A DNA stretch of 64,000 nucleotides from Sulfurovum sp. TSL6 (GCF_019972115.1 NZ_BPFJ01000001.1:744001-808000); one strand, 5' to 3'. Positions 42,885-52,183 are shown, counted from the first letter of the stretch. Made by a program: numbers and translations. Notes: a model not told the origin generated them from the sequence alone.

Positions 42885-43757
42885 ATGAAAAAAAAGTCCA
42901 ATAATTATTCTGACACGTTAAAACAGATCAAAACCATCGTCAATGATCCATCTTATGAAATTGCAGAGGAAGATAAAAATTTTATCTATTCTGATGAGGC
43001 CAGAGGAGTAAGACTTCAGCTTGATTATCTCAAAGCAGAGGTAAAAATGCAAAAACAGGGTGTGGACCATACAATTGTGGTTTTTGGTAGTGCCCGTATT
43101 GTTGAATTTGATATTGCTATAAAAGAATTGAAAAAGATCGAAAAGGAGTTGGAGGCTTCTCCTCATTCAGAAGCACTTCTTATTGCACTTAAAAAAGCGG
43201 AAAGTATAGTAAGAAAGAGTCATTACTATGACGAAGCACGTAAATTTGGTCAACTGGTAGGGAAAAGCGGTAAAAGCCCTGAAGATATGCATGTCACCTT
43301 AATGACAGGAGGTGGTCCTGGTATTATGGAAGCAGCAAACCGCGGTGCTTCTGATGTGGGTTCCAAATCTATCGGTCTCAATATAGACCTCTCACATGAA
43401 CAATTCCCTAACCCATACATTACACCTGAACTCTGTTTCCAGTTTCGATATTTTGCCGTACGTAAACTCCATTTTATGCAACGCGCCAAGGCGCTGGTCA
43501 TCTTTCCAGGAGGTTTTGGTACCCTTGATGAACTCTTTGAAGTATTAACACTGATACAAACAAAAAAAAGTCACCCTATACCCGTCATTCTGCTTGGAAA
43601 AGAGTACTGGAACCGTATGATTGATTTTGATTTTTTACAAGAAGAGGATGCCATAGCGTCTCATGATCTAGATATATTATCGTATGTAGATAATGCAGAG
43701 GAAGCATGGGATGCCATTATACAATGGCACAAAAAGAACAAAACTCCACTCTTTTAA
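42885..43757 (+). CDS. LOG-family protein (TIGR00730 type)
   Basis: The ATG at 42885 follows GAGGTACC, so the upstream ATG at 42858 is not used. The 290-residue protein has an N-terminal helical part and a Rossmann LOG domain: VVFGSARI, LMTGGGPGIMEAANRGA near residue 145, and FPGGFGTLDELFEVLTLIQ near 210 with the PGGxGTxxE motif. LOG enzymes release ribose-5-phosphate from nucleoside monophosphates, producing free bases (cytokinins in plants). The catalytic Arg and Glu are present. Confidence 0.9.
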   Translation: MKKKSNNYSDTLKQIKTIVNDPSYEIAEEDKNFIYSDEARGVRLQLDYLKAEVKMQKQGVDHTIVVFGSARIVEFDIAIKELKKIEKELEASPHSEALLIALKKAESIVRKSHYYDEARKFGQLVGKSGKSPEDMHVTLMTGGGPGIMEAANRGASDVGSKSIGLNIDLSHEQFPNPYITPELCFQFRYFAVRKLHFMQRAKALVIFPGGFGTLDELFEVLTLIQTKKSHPIPVILLGKEYWNRMIDFDFLQEEDAIASHDLDILSYVDNAEEAWDAIIQWHKKNKTPLF

Positions 43758-43825
43758 GCCCTGCCATAAAAGAAAAAGCACCATTACGCTATAATCGCGA
43801 CAATATTATCATGTAGGATAGTCTG

Positions 43826-46459
43826 ATGAGCGAATCAACTGAAAAAAAAGCAACATATAACCCAAAAGAAGTAGAAGATAATTACTATAAACTCTGTGAA
43901 GAGCGTGGGTACTTTGAAATAGATGGAAATAAGCGTATCCAGGAGGAAGGGAAAAACTTTTCTATTATGATGCCTCCTCCAAATGTTACAGGGTCTCTGC
44001 ATATCGGTCATGCACTTACATTTACACTCCAAGATATCATTACACGTTATAAGCGTATGGATGGGTTTAAAACACTTTGGCAACCTGGTACTGACCATGC
44101 AGGTATTGCTACTCAGAACATTGTAGAAAAGCAGCTTTTAGCCGAAGGTACGACAAAAGAAGAGATAGGAAGAGAGAAATTCTTAGAGCGTGCATGGTTG
44201 CAAAAAGAGACAAGTGGCGGCAACATCGTACACCAGATGAGAAAGCTGGGAGTCACACCTGCATGGAAACGTGAGCGTTTTACCATGGATGAGGGGCTTA
44301 AAGAAGCCGTCAAAGAAGCATTTGTCTCACTTTACAATGAAGGTCACATCACTCAAAATAATTATATGGTCAACTGGTGTACCCATGATGGTGCATTGTC
44401 TGACATTGAAGTAGAACACGAAGAGGTCAATGGCAAATTCTACACGATGATCTATAAATTTGCTGATGGTTCAGGAGAGCTTGAAGTAGCGACTACTAGA
44501 CCTGAGACATACTTCGGTGATACCGCGATCATGGTACACCCTGATGATGATCGTTATACAGACATCGTTGGTAAAGAGGTTCTTTTACCACTGACGGATA
44601 GAAAGATCAAGGTTATTACGGATGAATATGTAGATATGGAGTTTGGAACAGGTGTGGTTAAAGTGACACCTGCACATGACCAAAATGACTATGCGGTAGG
44701 GAAAAGACATAACTTAGAGTTCATCAAGGTCTTTGATGAAAAAGGGATATTAAATGACTACTGTGGTGATTTTGCTGGTTTAGAGCGTCTAGAAGCGCGT
44801 CCAGTGATCGTAAAAGCACTTGAAGATGCCGGACATATCGTGAAAATAGAAGAGCATATTCATCAAGTAGGACACTGTTACAGATGTAAGAATATCGTTG
44901 AACCTTTTATCTCTCAACAGTGGTTCTTGAGTGAAAAAATAGCTGAAAATTCTATCAAAGAGACTAAAAAACACAACAACTTCCACCCTGCCCACTGGAT
45001 AAACTCTTATACAGCATGGATGGATGAACTTCGTCCTTGGTGTATCTCTCGTCAACTATGGTGGGGACACCGTATACCGGTATTTACCTGTGATGACTGT
45101 GGCCATCAATGGGCAGACAGGGAAGATGAACCTGAAACATGTCCAAAATGTGCATCAAAGAAAATAACACAAGACCCTGACGTACTCGATACATGGTTCT
45201 CTTCAGCCTTATGGGCAATGTCACCTTTAGGTTGGGGAAATAACGGTAAGCTTACAGAACTCTATAATGAAACTGACATGGAAGATTTTTACCCTAATTC
45301 ACTGCTCATTACAGGTTTTGACATCATGTTCTTCTGGGTAGCAAGAATGATGATGATGGGTGAACATTTTACAGGGAAACTACCATTTGAAGACATCTAT
45401 ATGCATGCGCTTGTAAGAGATGAACACGGTGCGAAGATGTCAAAGTCAAAAGGCAATGTGATCGATCCACTTGATATGGTGGAAGAACATTCAGCAGATA
45501 TTATCAGATTTACTTTGGCATACCTGGCTGTACAGGGTCGTGACATAAAACTGGGTGCTAAAAATCTAGAGCAGTTTAGAAACTTTACGAACAAACTTTA
45601 CAATGCAACAAACTACTTGCAACTCAATGTAGATACTTTTCCAGAACTCAAAGATATAGAAGTTAAAACACTGCTTGGGCGCTATATGCAAAGCCGTTTG
45701 AGTCTTGCGGTAGAGAAGATTCGTACCTCAATTGAGTCTTATAAATTTGATGAGTCTGCAAAAACACTCTACAACTTTGTATGGAATGAGTTTTGTGATT
45801 GGGGTATCGAATACTCTAAAGCCGACAGAGAAAGCATCGTAGAGCTTGGTGCGATCTTCAAAGAGACACTTAAAATGGTTTCTCCGTTCATGCCGTTTAT
45901 CTCTGATCATCTTTACCACAAACTCTCAGGTACTACACTAGAAGGTGGTGATTCATTAATGGTCATGAACTTCCCTAAAGAGATAACAAGAGACGTAGAA
46001 GCTGAAAACATGTTTGCGATCATCGAAGAGTCTATCACTGCTCTGAGACGTGCTAAAGTAGTCATCGATATGGGTAATAGCAAGATAGAAAAAGCCTACA
46101 TCAAACTAGATGTAAATATCGATACAGAGATGGCTCGTCCATTCATACAGAAATTGGCTAAAGTGGAAAATATTGAGTTTGTGGATGCAAAAGTAGCAGA
46201 CTCCATTACGGATGTTTCTGATAATTTAGAAGTGTATCTGCCAACGGGTGAGATAGATATGACACCTATCATCAACAAACTGACTAAACAAAAAGAGAAG
46301 CTAGAAAAAGAGATACAAAAATTAAGTGGTATGCTCAATAATGAAAAGTTTGTTGCCAATGCACCAGCAGAAGTACTTGCCACAAATAAGCAAGCACTTG
46401 AAGATGCGCAAAGCAAGATAGAAAAAGTGAGTGCAGAACTTGCAGGGTTTGGTGTATAA
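43826..46459 (+). CDS. valS: Valyl-tRNA synthetase
   Basis: 877 residues. HIGHALTFTLQD is the class I HIGH motif near residue 54, AKMSKSKGNVIDP the KMSKS loop near 535, and the CP1 editing domain (ATTRPETYFGDTAIMVHP, ALSDIEVEHEEV) lies between. The C-terminal coiled coil (INKLTKQKEKLEKEIQKLSGMLNNEKFVANAP) is the valine-specific tRNA-binding arm. It charges tRNA-Val. Its stop overlaps the start of the Sel1 gene by one base. Confidence 0.97.
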   Translation: MSESTEKKATYNPKEVEDNYYKLCEERGYFEIDGNKRIQEEGKNFSIMMPPPNVTGSLHIGHALTFTLQDIITRYKRMDGFKTLWQPGTDHAGIATQNIVEKQLLAEGTTKEEIGREKFLERAWLQKETSGGNIVHQMRKLGVTPAWKRERFTMDEGLKEAVKEAFVSLYNEGHITQNNYMVNWCTHDGALSDIEVEHEEVNGKFYTMIYKFADGSGELEVATTRPETYFGDTAIMVHPDDDRYTDIVGKEVLLPLTDRKIKVITDEYVDMEFGTGVVKVTPAHDQNDYAVGKRHNLEFIKVFDEKGILNDYCGDFAGLERLEARPVIVKALEDAGHIVKIEEHIHQVGHCYRCKNIVEPFISQQWFLSEKIAENSIKETKKHNNFHPAHWINSYTAWMDELRPWCISRQLWWGHRIPVFTCDDCGHQWADREDEPETCPKCASKKITQDPDVLDTWFSSALWAMSPLGWGNNGKLTELYNETDMEDFYPNSLLITGFDIMFFWVARMMMMGEHFTGKLPFEDIYMHALVRDEHGAKMSKSKGNVIDPLDMVEEHSADIIRFTLAYLAVQGRDIKLGAKNLEQFRNFTNKLYNATNYLQLNVDTFPELKDIEVKTLLGRYMQSRLSLAVEKIRTSIESYKFDESAKTLYNFVWNEFCDWGIEYSKADRESIVELGAIFKETLKMVSPFMPFISDHLYHKLSGTTLEGGDSLMVMNFPKEITRDVEAENMFAIIEESITALRRAKVVIDMGNSKIEKAYIKLDVNIDTEMARPFIQKLAKVENIEFVDAKVADSITDVSDNLEVYLPTGEIDMTPIINKLTKQKEKLEKEIQKLSGMLNNEKFVANAPAEVLATNKQALEDAQSKIEKVSAELAGFGV

Positions 46460-47043
46460 TGACTCCTCTAGCACAAGAAGCGTACAACGCATTACTCGCA
46501 AAAGAATACGATAAGGCCCTTGAGCTCTATACTGCTCTAGAAAAACAAAATGACCCTGTATCTTATTACTATCTAGGTTTTCTATATTTTAGAGGCTATG
46601 GTGTCAACCAAGATACTAAAAAAGCCTTTGACTACTATCTAGAATCTGCAACCAGAGAAGTACCTTTGGCACAGTTTGAAGTGGCATTGATGCTAGAAAA
46701 CGGTGAAGGGTGTGAGAAAAATGAATCAGAAGCAGCCTTCTGGTACGAAGAAGCAGCCAAAAGAGGCAACATAGATGCCTTTAATAACCTTGGTGCCATG
46801 TACAAAGAGGGTCGTGGTGTACACCAGGATTACAAAAAGGCATTCATACTCTTCTCTAAAGCAGCTCAGGCAGGCAATGCCAAAGCACAGTTTAACCTGG
46901 GCGCATTATATGACATGGGGTTAGGTTGCGAAGAGGATAAAGAGAAAGCCATAGAGTGGTGTAGAAAAGCTGCCTATCAAGGCCATGAGATGGCAAAAGG
47001 TATTATCAAACGTATGCAGCAAGACGGGCAGATCGTTTTTTAA
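46459..47043 (+). CDS. Sel1-repeat protein
   Basis: 194 residues with four Sel1-like repeats of about 36 residues: PVSYYYLGFLYFRGYGVNQD, PLAQFEVALMLENGEGCEKN, IDAFNNLGAMYKEGRGVHQD and AKAQFNLGALYDMGLGCEED, each followed by an A/W-rich helix. No signal peptide is seen. Such helical solenoids act as protein scaffolds. The TAATG junction with valS means translational coupling. It could be a regulator or interaction partner, but nothing in the sequence says of what. Confidence 0.9.
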   Translation: MTPLAQEAYNALLAKEYDKALELYTALEKQNDPVSYYYLGFLYFRGYGVNQDTKKAFDYYLESATREVPLAQFEVALMLENGEGCEKNESEAAFWYEEAAKRGNIDAFNNLGAMYKEGRGVHQDYKKAFILFSKAAQAGNAKAQFNLGALYDMGLGCEEDKEKAIEWCRKAAYQGHEMAKGIIKRMQQDGQIVF

Positions 47044-47076
47044 AATACTTGTAGAGAATTGTTCTAAGCAGCATAT

Positions 47077-47106
47077 AAAAAGAGATTAGATTATTTATCT
47101 CTTTTT
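47077..47106 (+). terminator. Terminator of the valS-Sel1 unit
   Basis: AAAAAGAGAT (47077-47086) pairs perfectly with ATCTCTTTTT (47097-47106) around ten bases, ending in a T-run. The A-run on the other side makes it usable for the minus-strand lipoprotein gene as well. Confidence 0.8.
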
Positions 47107-47109
47107 ACT

Positions 47110-47137
47110 CCAGACACATACTTTGTATGCAGTCTGG
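47110..47137. terminator. Second hairpin between convergent genes
   Basis: CCAGAC at 47110-47115 pairs with GTCTGG at 47132-47137, and CATAC with GTATG further in, giving a long hairpin with a short TTT loop. It lies 17 bases past the DUF4382 gene stop and probably helps end that minus-strand transcript. Confidence 0.55.
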
Positions 47138-47154
47138 AATATATTCAATACATT

Positions 47155-48042
47155 TTAGTTTGAAGTATTGATATCAACCAATGTTGTTTGTCCTTTCAAG
47201 ACTTCAACATTATGTTTTTCATAGAAAAATTCATTATATATACCACCTGCTAGGTAGTCTGCCGTAATAAGAGTATAGTTTCCTTCACCAAGGTATGCCA
47301 ACGTAAAGTTACCATCACTAATATTGACATCGTCTGAGCTTACAGCATTCGGGAAAGGATCTAATTCATCATTCCAATCACCTTCTTTGTAAGCAAAAAC
47401 CCTCAAATTATTATGGTCTGAAAAATCAAGAACTGTTCCCCTAATCATACCTGAAAGTTCAGTGACCACCAATCTAATCACTGGTTTTAAATTATATTTT
47501 CCACTTCCTGTCGGAACAATTGATTTATATATATCGAAATCTGCAGTCACTTCGATTTTTGCATCAGCCGTGATATCAAATGCACCTTTACCTTTATAAC
47601 CGCTTTGTCCTCCACTAGGAACAAATAATGGCGCAGATGATCCATCAGACCATGTTATATTACAATCTGGATTACTTTTAACTTCTGACTCTTTTGTAGG
47701 GGCAGCCAATTTAAAGCGAATCTCCTGATAGTGACCTGCCGGCAGAATCATATTTCCCAAATGAAGTGATTTACCATCATGAAGTTCAAATAGGTTGAAT
47801 GTCTGAGGCTCGAAATCTTCAGCAGTGATCCAATTTCCCTCATAATTGTATTCAATACCAATAACAGCAATATTCACTTCTGTTACATTTACATCGTTTT
47901 CTTTATCCAACTGAGGTTGCGCATCAGTGATACTGAGTGATAAAGTACCCGTTGGAGTAGAAGAACCGCCTCCACAGCCTGTGATGAGTGTGATTAGTGT
48001 AAAAGCTAACACAATAGCTATCATATTATGAAATTTTTTCAT
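47155..48042 (-). CDS. DUF4382 surface lipoprotein
   Basis: 295 residues. The signal ends at the lipobox LITGC with Cys23, followed by GGGSSTP. DUF4382 covers about residues 30-200: GTLSLSITDAQPQLD, VTEVNIAVIGIEYNYEG, FNLFELHDGKSLHLGNMILPAGHYQEIRF and YNLKPVIRLVVTELSGMIRG. The last hundred residues look like a carboxypeptidase-regulatory-type beta sandwich (GNFTLAYLGEGNYTLITADYL). The protein is probably displayed on the cell surface. AAGGG lies six bases before the ATG. Two riboswitch-like RNAs precede it in the 5' leader (48090-48318), so its synthesis likely follows c-di-GMP levels, fitting an adhesion or matrix role (inference). Confidence 0.87.
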   Translation of the reverse strand: MKKFHNMIAIVLAFTLITLITGCGGGSSTPTGTLSLSITDAQPQLDKENDVNVTEVNIAVIGIEYNYEGNWITAEDFEPQTFNLFELHDGKSLHLGNMILPAGHYQEIRFKLAAPTKESEVKSNPDCNITWSDGSSAPLFVPSGGQSGYKGKGAFDITADAKIEVTADFDIYKSIVPTGSGKYNLKPVIRLVVTELSGMIRGTVLDFSDHNNLRVFAYKEGDWNDELDPFPNAVSSDDVNISDGNFTLAYLGEGNYTLITADYLAGGIYNEFFYEKHNVEVLKGQTTLVDINTSN

Positions 48043-48089
48043 AAATACCCTTTTTTATATATTGGATGTTGCGCAAAAGAAATATGAAT

Positions 48090-48173
48090 TTATTTTGGCA
48101 GCCTGGCGATCTTAAAATGAAGACCCATAGCTTTCCGTCCCTGCTTCACAACAGGTTTGGCACAACAAAATAA
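48090..48173 (-). ncRNA. Cyclic di-GMP-I riboswitch (GEMM-I), copy A
   Basis: Read on the minus strand, the RNA has an 8-bp closing stem P1 (UUAUUUUG with CAAAAUAA, 48166-48173 and 48090-48097). It also has GCCAAACC, a stem CCUGUU/AGCAGG capped by a GUGA tetraloop, the core GGGACGGAAAGC, a second stem with variable loop (GUCUU/AAGAU) and the closing GCCAGGCUGCC. This follows the GEMM-I plan, including a GNRA loop. The base before the core pair is G, as in c-di-GMP rather than cGAMP-type members. It lies 47 bases before the DUF4382 start, without an obvious terminator after it, which favours translational control. Copy B is 67 bases upstream. Confidence 0.85.
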
Positions 48174-48240
48174 TTTTGAATTAAATAGAATTTGCAGGCA
48201 GAACAAGTTGTAAAAGCAAAATAATACTTTTAGTATTGGT

Positions 48241-48318
48241 ATTTGGCAACCTGGCGATCTTAGAGTTAAGACCCATAGCTTTCCGTCCCTGCTTCACAAC
48301 AGGTTTGGCACAACAAAT
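48241..48318 (-). ncRNA. Cyclic di-GMP-I riboswitch (GEMM-I), copy B (upstream of copy A)
   Basis: The same core as copy A is present, but P1 differs (AUUUG with CAAAU, 48314-48318 and 48241-48245) and the second stem is longer (GUCUUA/UAAGAU with loop ACUC). Changes that preserve pairing are good evidence for a folded RNA. After it, on the minus strand, comes a weak hairpin AATACT/AGTATT (48223-48237) followed by a T-rich stretch, a possible attenuator. With copy A it forms a tandem sensor in the leader of the DUF4382 gene. A TATAAT box (minus strand, 48353-48358) lies 34 bases upstream. Confidence 0.85.
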
Positions 48319-48352
48319 TATATTTAAAAAGTCTCTTTACTATAACGTAGGT

Positions 48353-48358
48353 ATTATA
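48353..48358 (-). promoter_or_regulatory. Putative -10 box of the riboswitch leader
   Basis: TATAAT on the minus strand, 34 bases before the first base of riboswitch copy B. The same element at 55693-55698 lies 30 bases before copy C. No good -35 is visible, which is usual in Campylobacterota promoters. Confidence 0.45.
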
Positions 48359-48408
48359 TATCATTATGAATTAGATACATCTTGAATGATCCAAACTTGC
48401 ATAATATT

Positions 48409-50709
48409 TTATAATATTGGAACTTCAGTAACATTTTGTAAAAACTGTTTCTCAAACTCTTCTACATCTACAGCTTTGGAAAAATGATATCCTTGATACC
48501 TAAGTTTTGGATCTAGCCCTCTAAGCAGCTCTAGTTGCTGTTCGTTTTCAATACCTTCTATAATGATGTTATAGTTGAATTGTCTTCCTATGTCCAATAT
48601 ACTTGAAACAAGATGTACTTCACTAGGGTTGAATTCTATATTTTTTATAAATTCCTTATCTATTTTCAATGTATGGAAAGAAAGCTTCTTTAGATAAGAT
48701 AAAGAAGAGTAGCCTGTACCAAAATCATCAATGGCACATCTTACTCCTTGCCTACGTAACTCATTAATGACATCCTCTGTATTATCAAAATTATCAATCA
48801 GTGATCGTTCTGTGATCTCTATCATGATGTCATGAGTCTCTAGTCCATATTTTCTTAACTTGTTAAGGAATTCCCTAGCAAAATTATTTTCTACAAATTG
48901 CTGTGCATTCACATTGATCGAAACATACTCCAGGTTCCAGCTATTCTCTTTTTTCCATTGAGCTATATGCTGGCATACATTATCAAGAACCCACCATGTA
49001 ATCTGTGAGATCAAACCTGCTTTAATAGCCAATGGTATAAAATCCTGCGGTGACAGGGCTCCTCTTGTCGGATGATCCCAACGTACAAGTGCCTCAGCAG
49101 AGCACACTACATCTTCATCTATGGAAACTACGGGTTGATAAAAAAGACCCAACTGATTATTTTTGACTGCATATACCAGGTCATGCTGAAGCATAAATAG
49201 CTCTTTTTGTTGTTTGTCTAAAGAAGAATCATAATATGCAACATGTCCATTATCATTCTTTGCTTGATACATTGAAAGATCTGCATGTCTTATGATCTCT
49301 ACGATATTCGTATAAGCAGGTTTCATAATAACGATACCTATACTTGATTTAATATGTAAATGCATCTCTTTGATGATAAAGGGTTCTAAGAAAAGATCCT
49401 GTATCTCTCTAGAAAACTCTTCAGCTTCTTTATGAGCCATGTTTTTATCTTCTGATACATGTGGAATAATAATGATAAATTCATCTCCACCCAATCTGCT
49501 GACCATACAATCTTTTCCTAAGTTATCGGTCAAACGTTTAGATACAGCAAGAAGTACATCATCTCCCACTTGATGCCCCAAAGAGTCATTAATGCTTTTA
49601 AACTGATTAAGATCAAGATAAAAAAGTATTGAAAAATATGTTTTATGTTTTACACTCGTTACAAGTTTCTCCATATAGTTCCTAAAACCTCTACGATTGA
49701 ACAAACCGGTAAGTACATCATGTTGCACCAAATATTCAAGCTCTGTTAAGGCGGTATGTTCTTTCGTTTTATCCTCTATCATACCTACGCCACCCAAAAC
49801 ATTATTATCTGAATCACTAAAAGAAAAAACTTTTGCATCTATCCAAAATGGCTTATTATTGAGGGATACATATGGACCTTCATAAGATTGTGTACCCTCA
49901 CTAATTGCATTTTTTAATACTTTTAATATACGTCTGTCTGGAAGCATACGAAGATCCATTCCTGTGATCTTCTCTTTTTCATGCTCAAATAATGTCTTTA
50001 ATTGTTCATTACACTCTAGTACCTTTAAATCTTTATTATAGGTAAAGATACCAAGAGGTGCATTTTTAAATAAACTATTTAAAAGCATATGTTCCGATTG
50101 CAACATATTAAAAGCATTTTTTTGTTGATACATATTATAGATGTTGGTCACTTGTGCAAGAAAATACAAGATCAGTGAAATGGTAAGTATGATATGCAAA
50201 GGCGTATCATGAAGCAATGCCATAGAAAAAATAAGAGGCAATAAAAGAATAGTTGAATACATGATATTGAGTCGTGCATCTGCCGATAAAGAAACTGTAG
50301 AACCTAAAGACAATCCTAAAAGTACCGCAACAATATAAAGTTGATAATAGTGATCTACCTGATGTATAAAAATAAAACCTAATGTTGAAAAAACAAGTGC
50401 AGTCAATATTGCATCAACGACAAATTTTTTATACCATAATGCCATGGAGTATTTTTTAGGATTTTGTTTAAAACTATAAGCAGAATAAAGTCTATATCCT
50501 GTTAAGATCATCAAGATCAGTGACCACACTAGAATACTGCCATCAAGTATTGGGTATAAAGCTACAATGATTAAAATAGCTAATAGAACAACAACTAACA
50601 GTGCTCTCGTCGAAAGTGTATACAATGAATTGACTACAGAGTCATCAACCGTTTGAAGCTCTTTTATGTTCGAGAATAATCTTTTTAAATTCATACAACA
50701 TTGTAGCAT
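48409..50709 (-). CDS. Membrane GGDEF-EAL protein with PAS domain
   Basis: 766 residues: about six membrane helices in residues 30-195, a PAS domain (SLFKNAPLGIFTYNKDLKVLECNEQ) at 205-320, a GGDEF domain at 335-490 with RLGGDEFIIII intact but no upstream RxxD inhibitory site, and an EAL domain at 505-755. The EAL residues are all present: SAEALVRW, INVNAQQ, EITER, AIDDFGTGYSS, LKIDKEF and EGIENE. It should be able to break down c-di-GMP and perhaps make it, in response to a membrane or PAS signal. Its start, ATG at 50709, follows AGGG; an alternative is 50694. It lies just upstream of, and on the same strand as, the tandem riboswitches. Confidence 0.92.
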   Translation of the reverse strand: MLQCCMNLKRLFSNIKELQTVDDSVVNSLYTLSTRALLVVVLLAILIIVALYPILDGSILVWSLILMILTGYRLYSAYSFKQNPKKYSMALWYKKFVVDAILTALVFSTLGFIFIHQVDHYYQLYIVAVLLGLSLGSTVSLSADARLNIMYSTILLLPLIFSMALLHDTPLHIILTISLILYFLAQVTNIYNMYQQKNAFNMLQSEHMLLNSLFKNAPLGIFTYNKDLKVLECNEQLKTLFEHEKEKITGMDLRMLPDRRILKVLKNAISEGTQSYEGPYVSLNNKPFWIDAKVFSFSDSDNNVLGGVGMIEDKTKEHTALTELEYLVQHDVLTGLFNRRGFRNYMEKLVTSVKHKTYFSILFYLDLNQFKSINDSLGHQVGDDVLLAVSKRLTDNLGKDCMVSRLGGDEFIIIIPHVSEDKNMAHKEAEEFSREIQDLFLEPFIIKEMHLHIKSSIGIVIMKPAYTNIVEIIRHADLSMYQAKNDNGHVAYYDSSLDKQQKELFMLQHDLVYAVKNNQLGLFYQPVVSIDEDVVCSAEALVRWDHPTRGALSPQDFIPLAIKAGLISQITWWVLDNVCQHIAQWKKENSWNLEYVSINVNAQQFVENNFAREFLNKLRKYGLETHDIMIEITERSLIDNFDNTEDVINELRRQGVRCAIDDFGTGYSSLSYLKKLSFHTLKIDKEFIKNIEFNPSEVHLVSSILDIGRQFNYNIIIEGIENEQQLELLRGLDPKLRYQGYHFSKAVDVEEFEKQFLQNVTEVPIL

Positions 50710-50734
50710 GAAACCCTAATAAGTTGAATATATT

Positions 50735-52003
50735 TTAAAGTTCATTTCCTGTTTTAATGATATCCAGCCCAAAACGTGCTCTTAACGCATGTATATTTTG
50801 ATGTAATTGTTTTTCTTTGCTGTCGTCATGGAAATCTATCAGTGAAAGTGTCTTCAGGTTAAGTGAAGCAAAACTTGAAACGTTCAATGTCAGTTTGATA
50901 GCTCCTTTATTGCTCTGGGCTATCTCTTCATACATGTCTGAAAGCATAGACTTAAAGAGTGTTTCAGAAAAAACCCTGTTCACAGTTAGTGTCTTTTTAA
51001 CTTTTACACCATACTCATACCCTATCTTCAAATAATAGCTTGTAGGGTTCACCTCCATAGCCATCACCATATAGATAATATGCCTTGCCATGATCATAAT
51101 ACGTCTTTTGATCTCAGCATTATCATGTATGGCATCAAATGTTCGACTGATGCCTATGGACTTCCTCTCCCCTCTGCTGCTGATACCTTCATGATCTGTT
51201 CCGGTAACACGTCCATAGAGTTGGATACCAGGTTTTTTCCATGATTCAAGCAGTCTTTTGTTTCGCTTTATATCACCAAGTGTAGAGATATAATGTGCTT
51301 CCAGCCTCTTTTGAAATCCTTTTCCTATACCTGGAAACGCTTTAATAGGAATATTTTCTATATAGGTATCTATATCTTTCACCTCATACACACCATAAGG
51401 CTTGGCAGACTCTGTTGCCAGTTTGGCGATCCATTTTGCCTTTGCAATCCCTATCGAAACAGGAATGTCAAAATATTCCAGTATCTTTGCCTGTAACTCT
51501 TGAGCAAAACCATACACCTCTTCATCTTTTTTCCAACCGCTGACATCACCAAAAAACTCATCAATGCTGTACTGTTCTACCTTGGGAATATGTGCCAACA
51601 TGAAATCATGTATCTTATGCGAAAGCTTATGATAAAGTGGATAGTTCGAAGGTATCACCGTCATCTCAGGGCAAAGATGTAATGCCTGTGCTATGGGCAT
51701 AGCCGTTTTCACTCCACATAATCTCGCTTCATAACTTGCAGTAGTTACGATGCCCCGTATCTTTTTTCTTCCTTCTATCTCATCTACAAAATAAGTCTCA
51801 AACGTTTTCTTTTTATCACTATAGAACACAGGAGCAACAAACGCACCGGAATTATCATTCATAAGCCTAATATGGGTGCGTTTTTTATTAAATATCTCAA
51901 GGTTACTGCGAGACCCGACACACATAGGTATACCTTTTAAAGCATGATTTACACTCCGTTCGGCAGAAGCAAAAAAACTGTCTATGTCGATATGCAAAAA
52001 CAT
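50735..52003 (-). CDS. Y-family DNA polymerase with an inserted segment
   Basis: 422 residues. FLHIDIDSFFASAERS carries the first catalytic Asp pair and EQYSIDEFFGDVSG the second (SIDE). TASYEARLCGVKTAMPIAQA, IGIAKAKWIAKLATESAKPYG and FPGIGKGFQKRLE are the palm, thumb and helix-hairpin-helix blocks. Between PMCVGSRSN and VTTASYEAR lie about 45 residues not present in DinB (EIFNKKRTHIRLMNDNSG, PVFYSDKKKTFETYF). The end lacks a clear beta-clamp motif. It bypasses DNA damage with low fidelity. It precedes the GGDEF-EAL gene by 25 bases on the same strand. Confidence 0.88.
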   Translation of the reverse strand: MFLHIDIDSFFASAERSVNHALKGIPMCVGSRSNLEIFNKKRTHIRLMNDNSGAFVAPVFYSDKKKTFETYFVDEIEGRKKIRGIVTTASYEARLCGVKTAMPIAQALHLCPEMTVIPSNYPLYHKLSHKIHDFMLAHIPKVEQYSIDEFFGDVSGWKKDEEVYGFAQELQAKILEYFDIPVSIGIAKAKWIAKLATESAKPYGVYEVKDIDTYIENIPIKAFPGIGKGFQKRLEAHYISTLGDIKRNKRLLESWKKPGIQLYGRVTGTDHEGISSRGERKSIGISRTFDAIHDNAEIKRRIMIMARHIIYMVMAMEVNPTSYYLKIGYEYGVKVKKTLTVNRVFSETLFKSMLSDMYEEIAQSNKGAIKLTLNVSSFASLNLKTLSLIDFHDDSKEKQLHQNIHALRARFGLDIIKTGNEL

Positions 52004-52147
52004 ACTATTTAACCTTCTCTATCGTATTTGGAAAAGTATATCCGGCTTTAAAAGCAAACATTAAAAATATGACAAAATGTCATAGATTTTTCCAATGTTT
52101 TTCAAAAATATAAAATAAATAATTTTTATTTATAAGTTAAATATTAT

Positions 52148-52168
52148 TTAACACTTACTTAACACTTA
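52148..52168 (+). promoter_or_regulatory. Direct repeat, likely response-regulator site
   Basis: TTAACACTTA occurs twice (52148-52157, 52159-52168) with one base between, an 11-base period matching one DNA turn, typical of OmpR/PhoB-type binding. It lies upstream of an AT-rich -10-like stretch and the cytochrome leader. Confidence 0.5.
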
Positions 52169-52183
52169 TATTCTAGAATTAAA

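Noticed and set aside
48090-48318. cGAMP-sensing GEMM-Ib variant
   Set aside because: The base that distinguishes the two (the one before the core pair) appears to be G in all three copies, as in c-di-GMP members; cGAMP members usually have A. Only binding tests can settle it.
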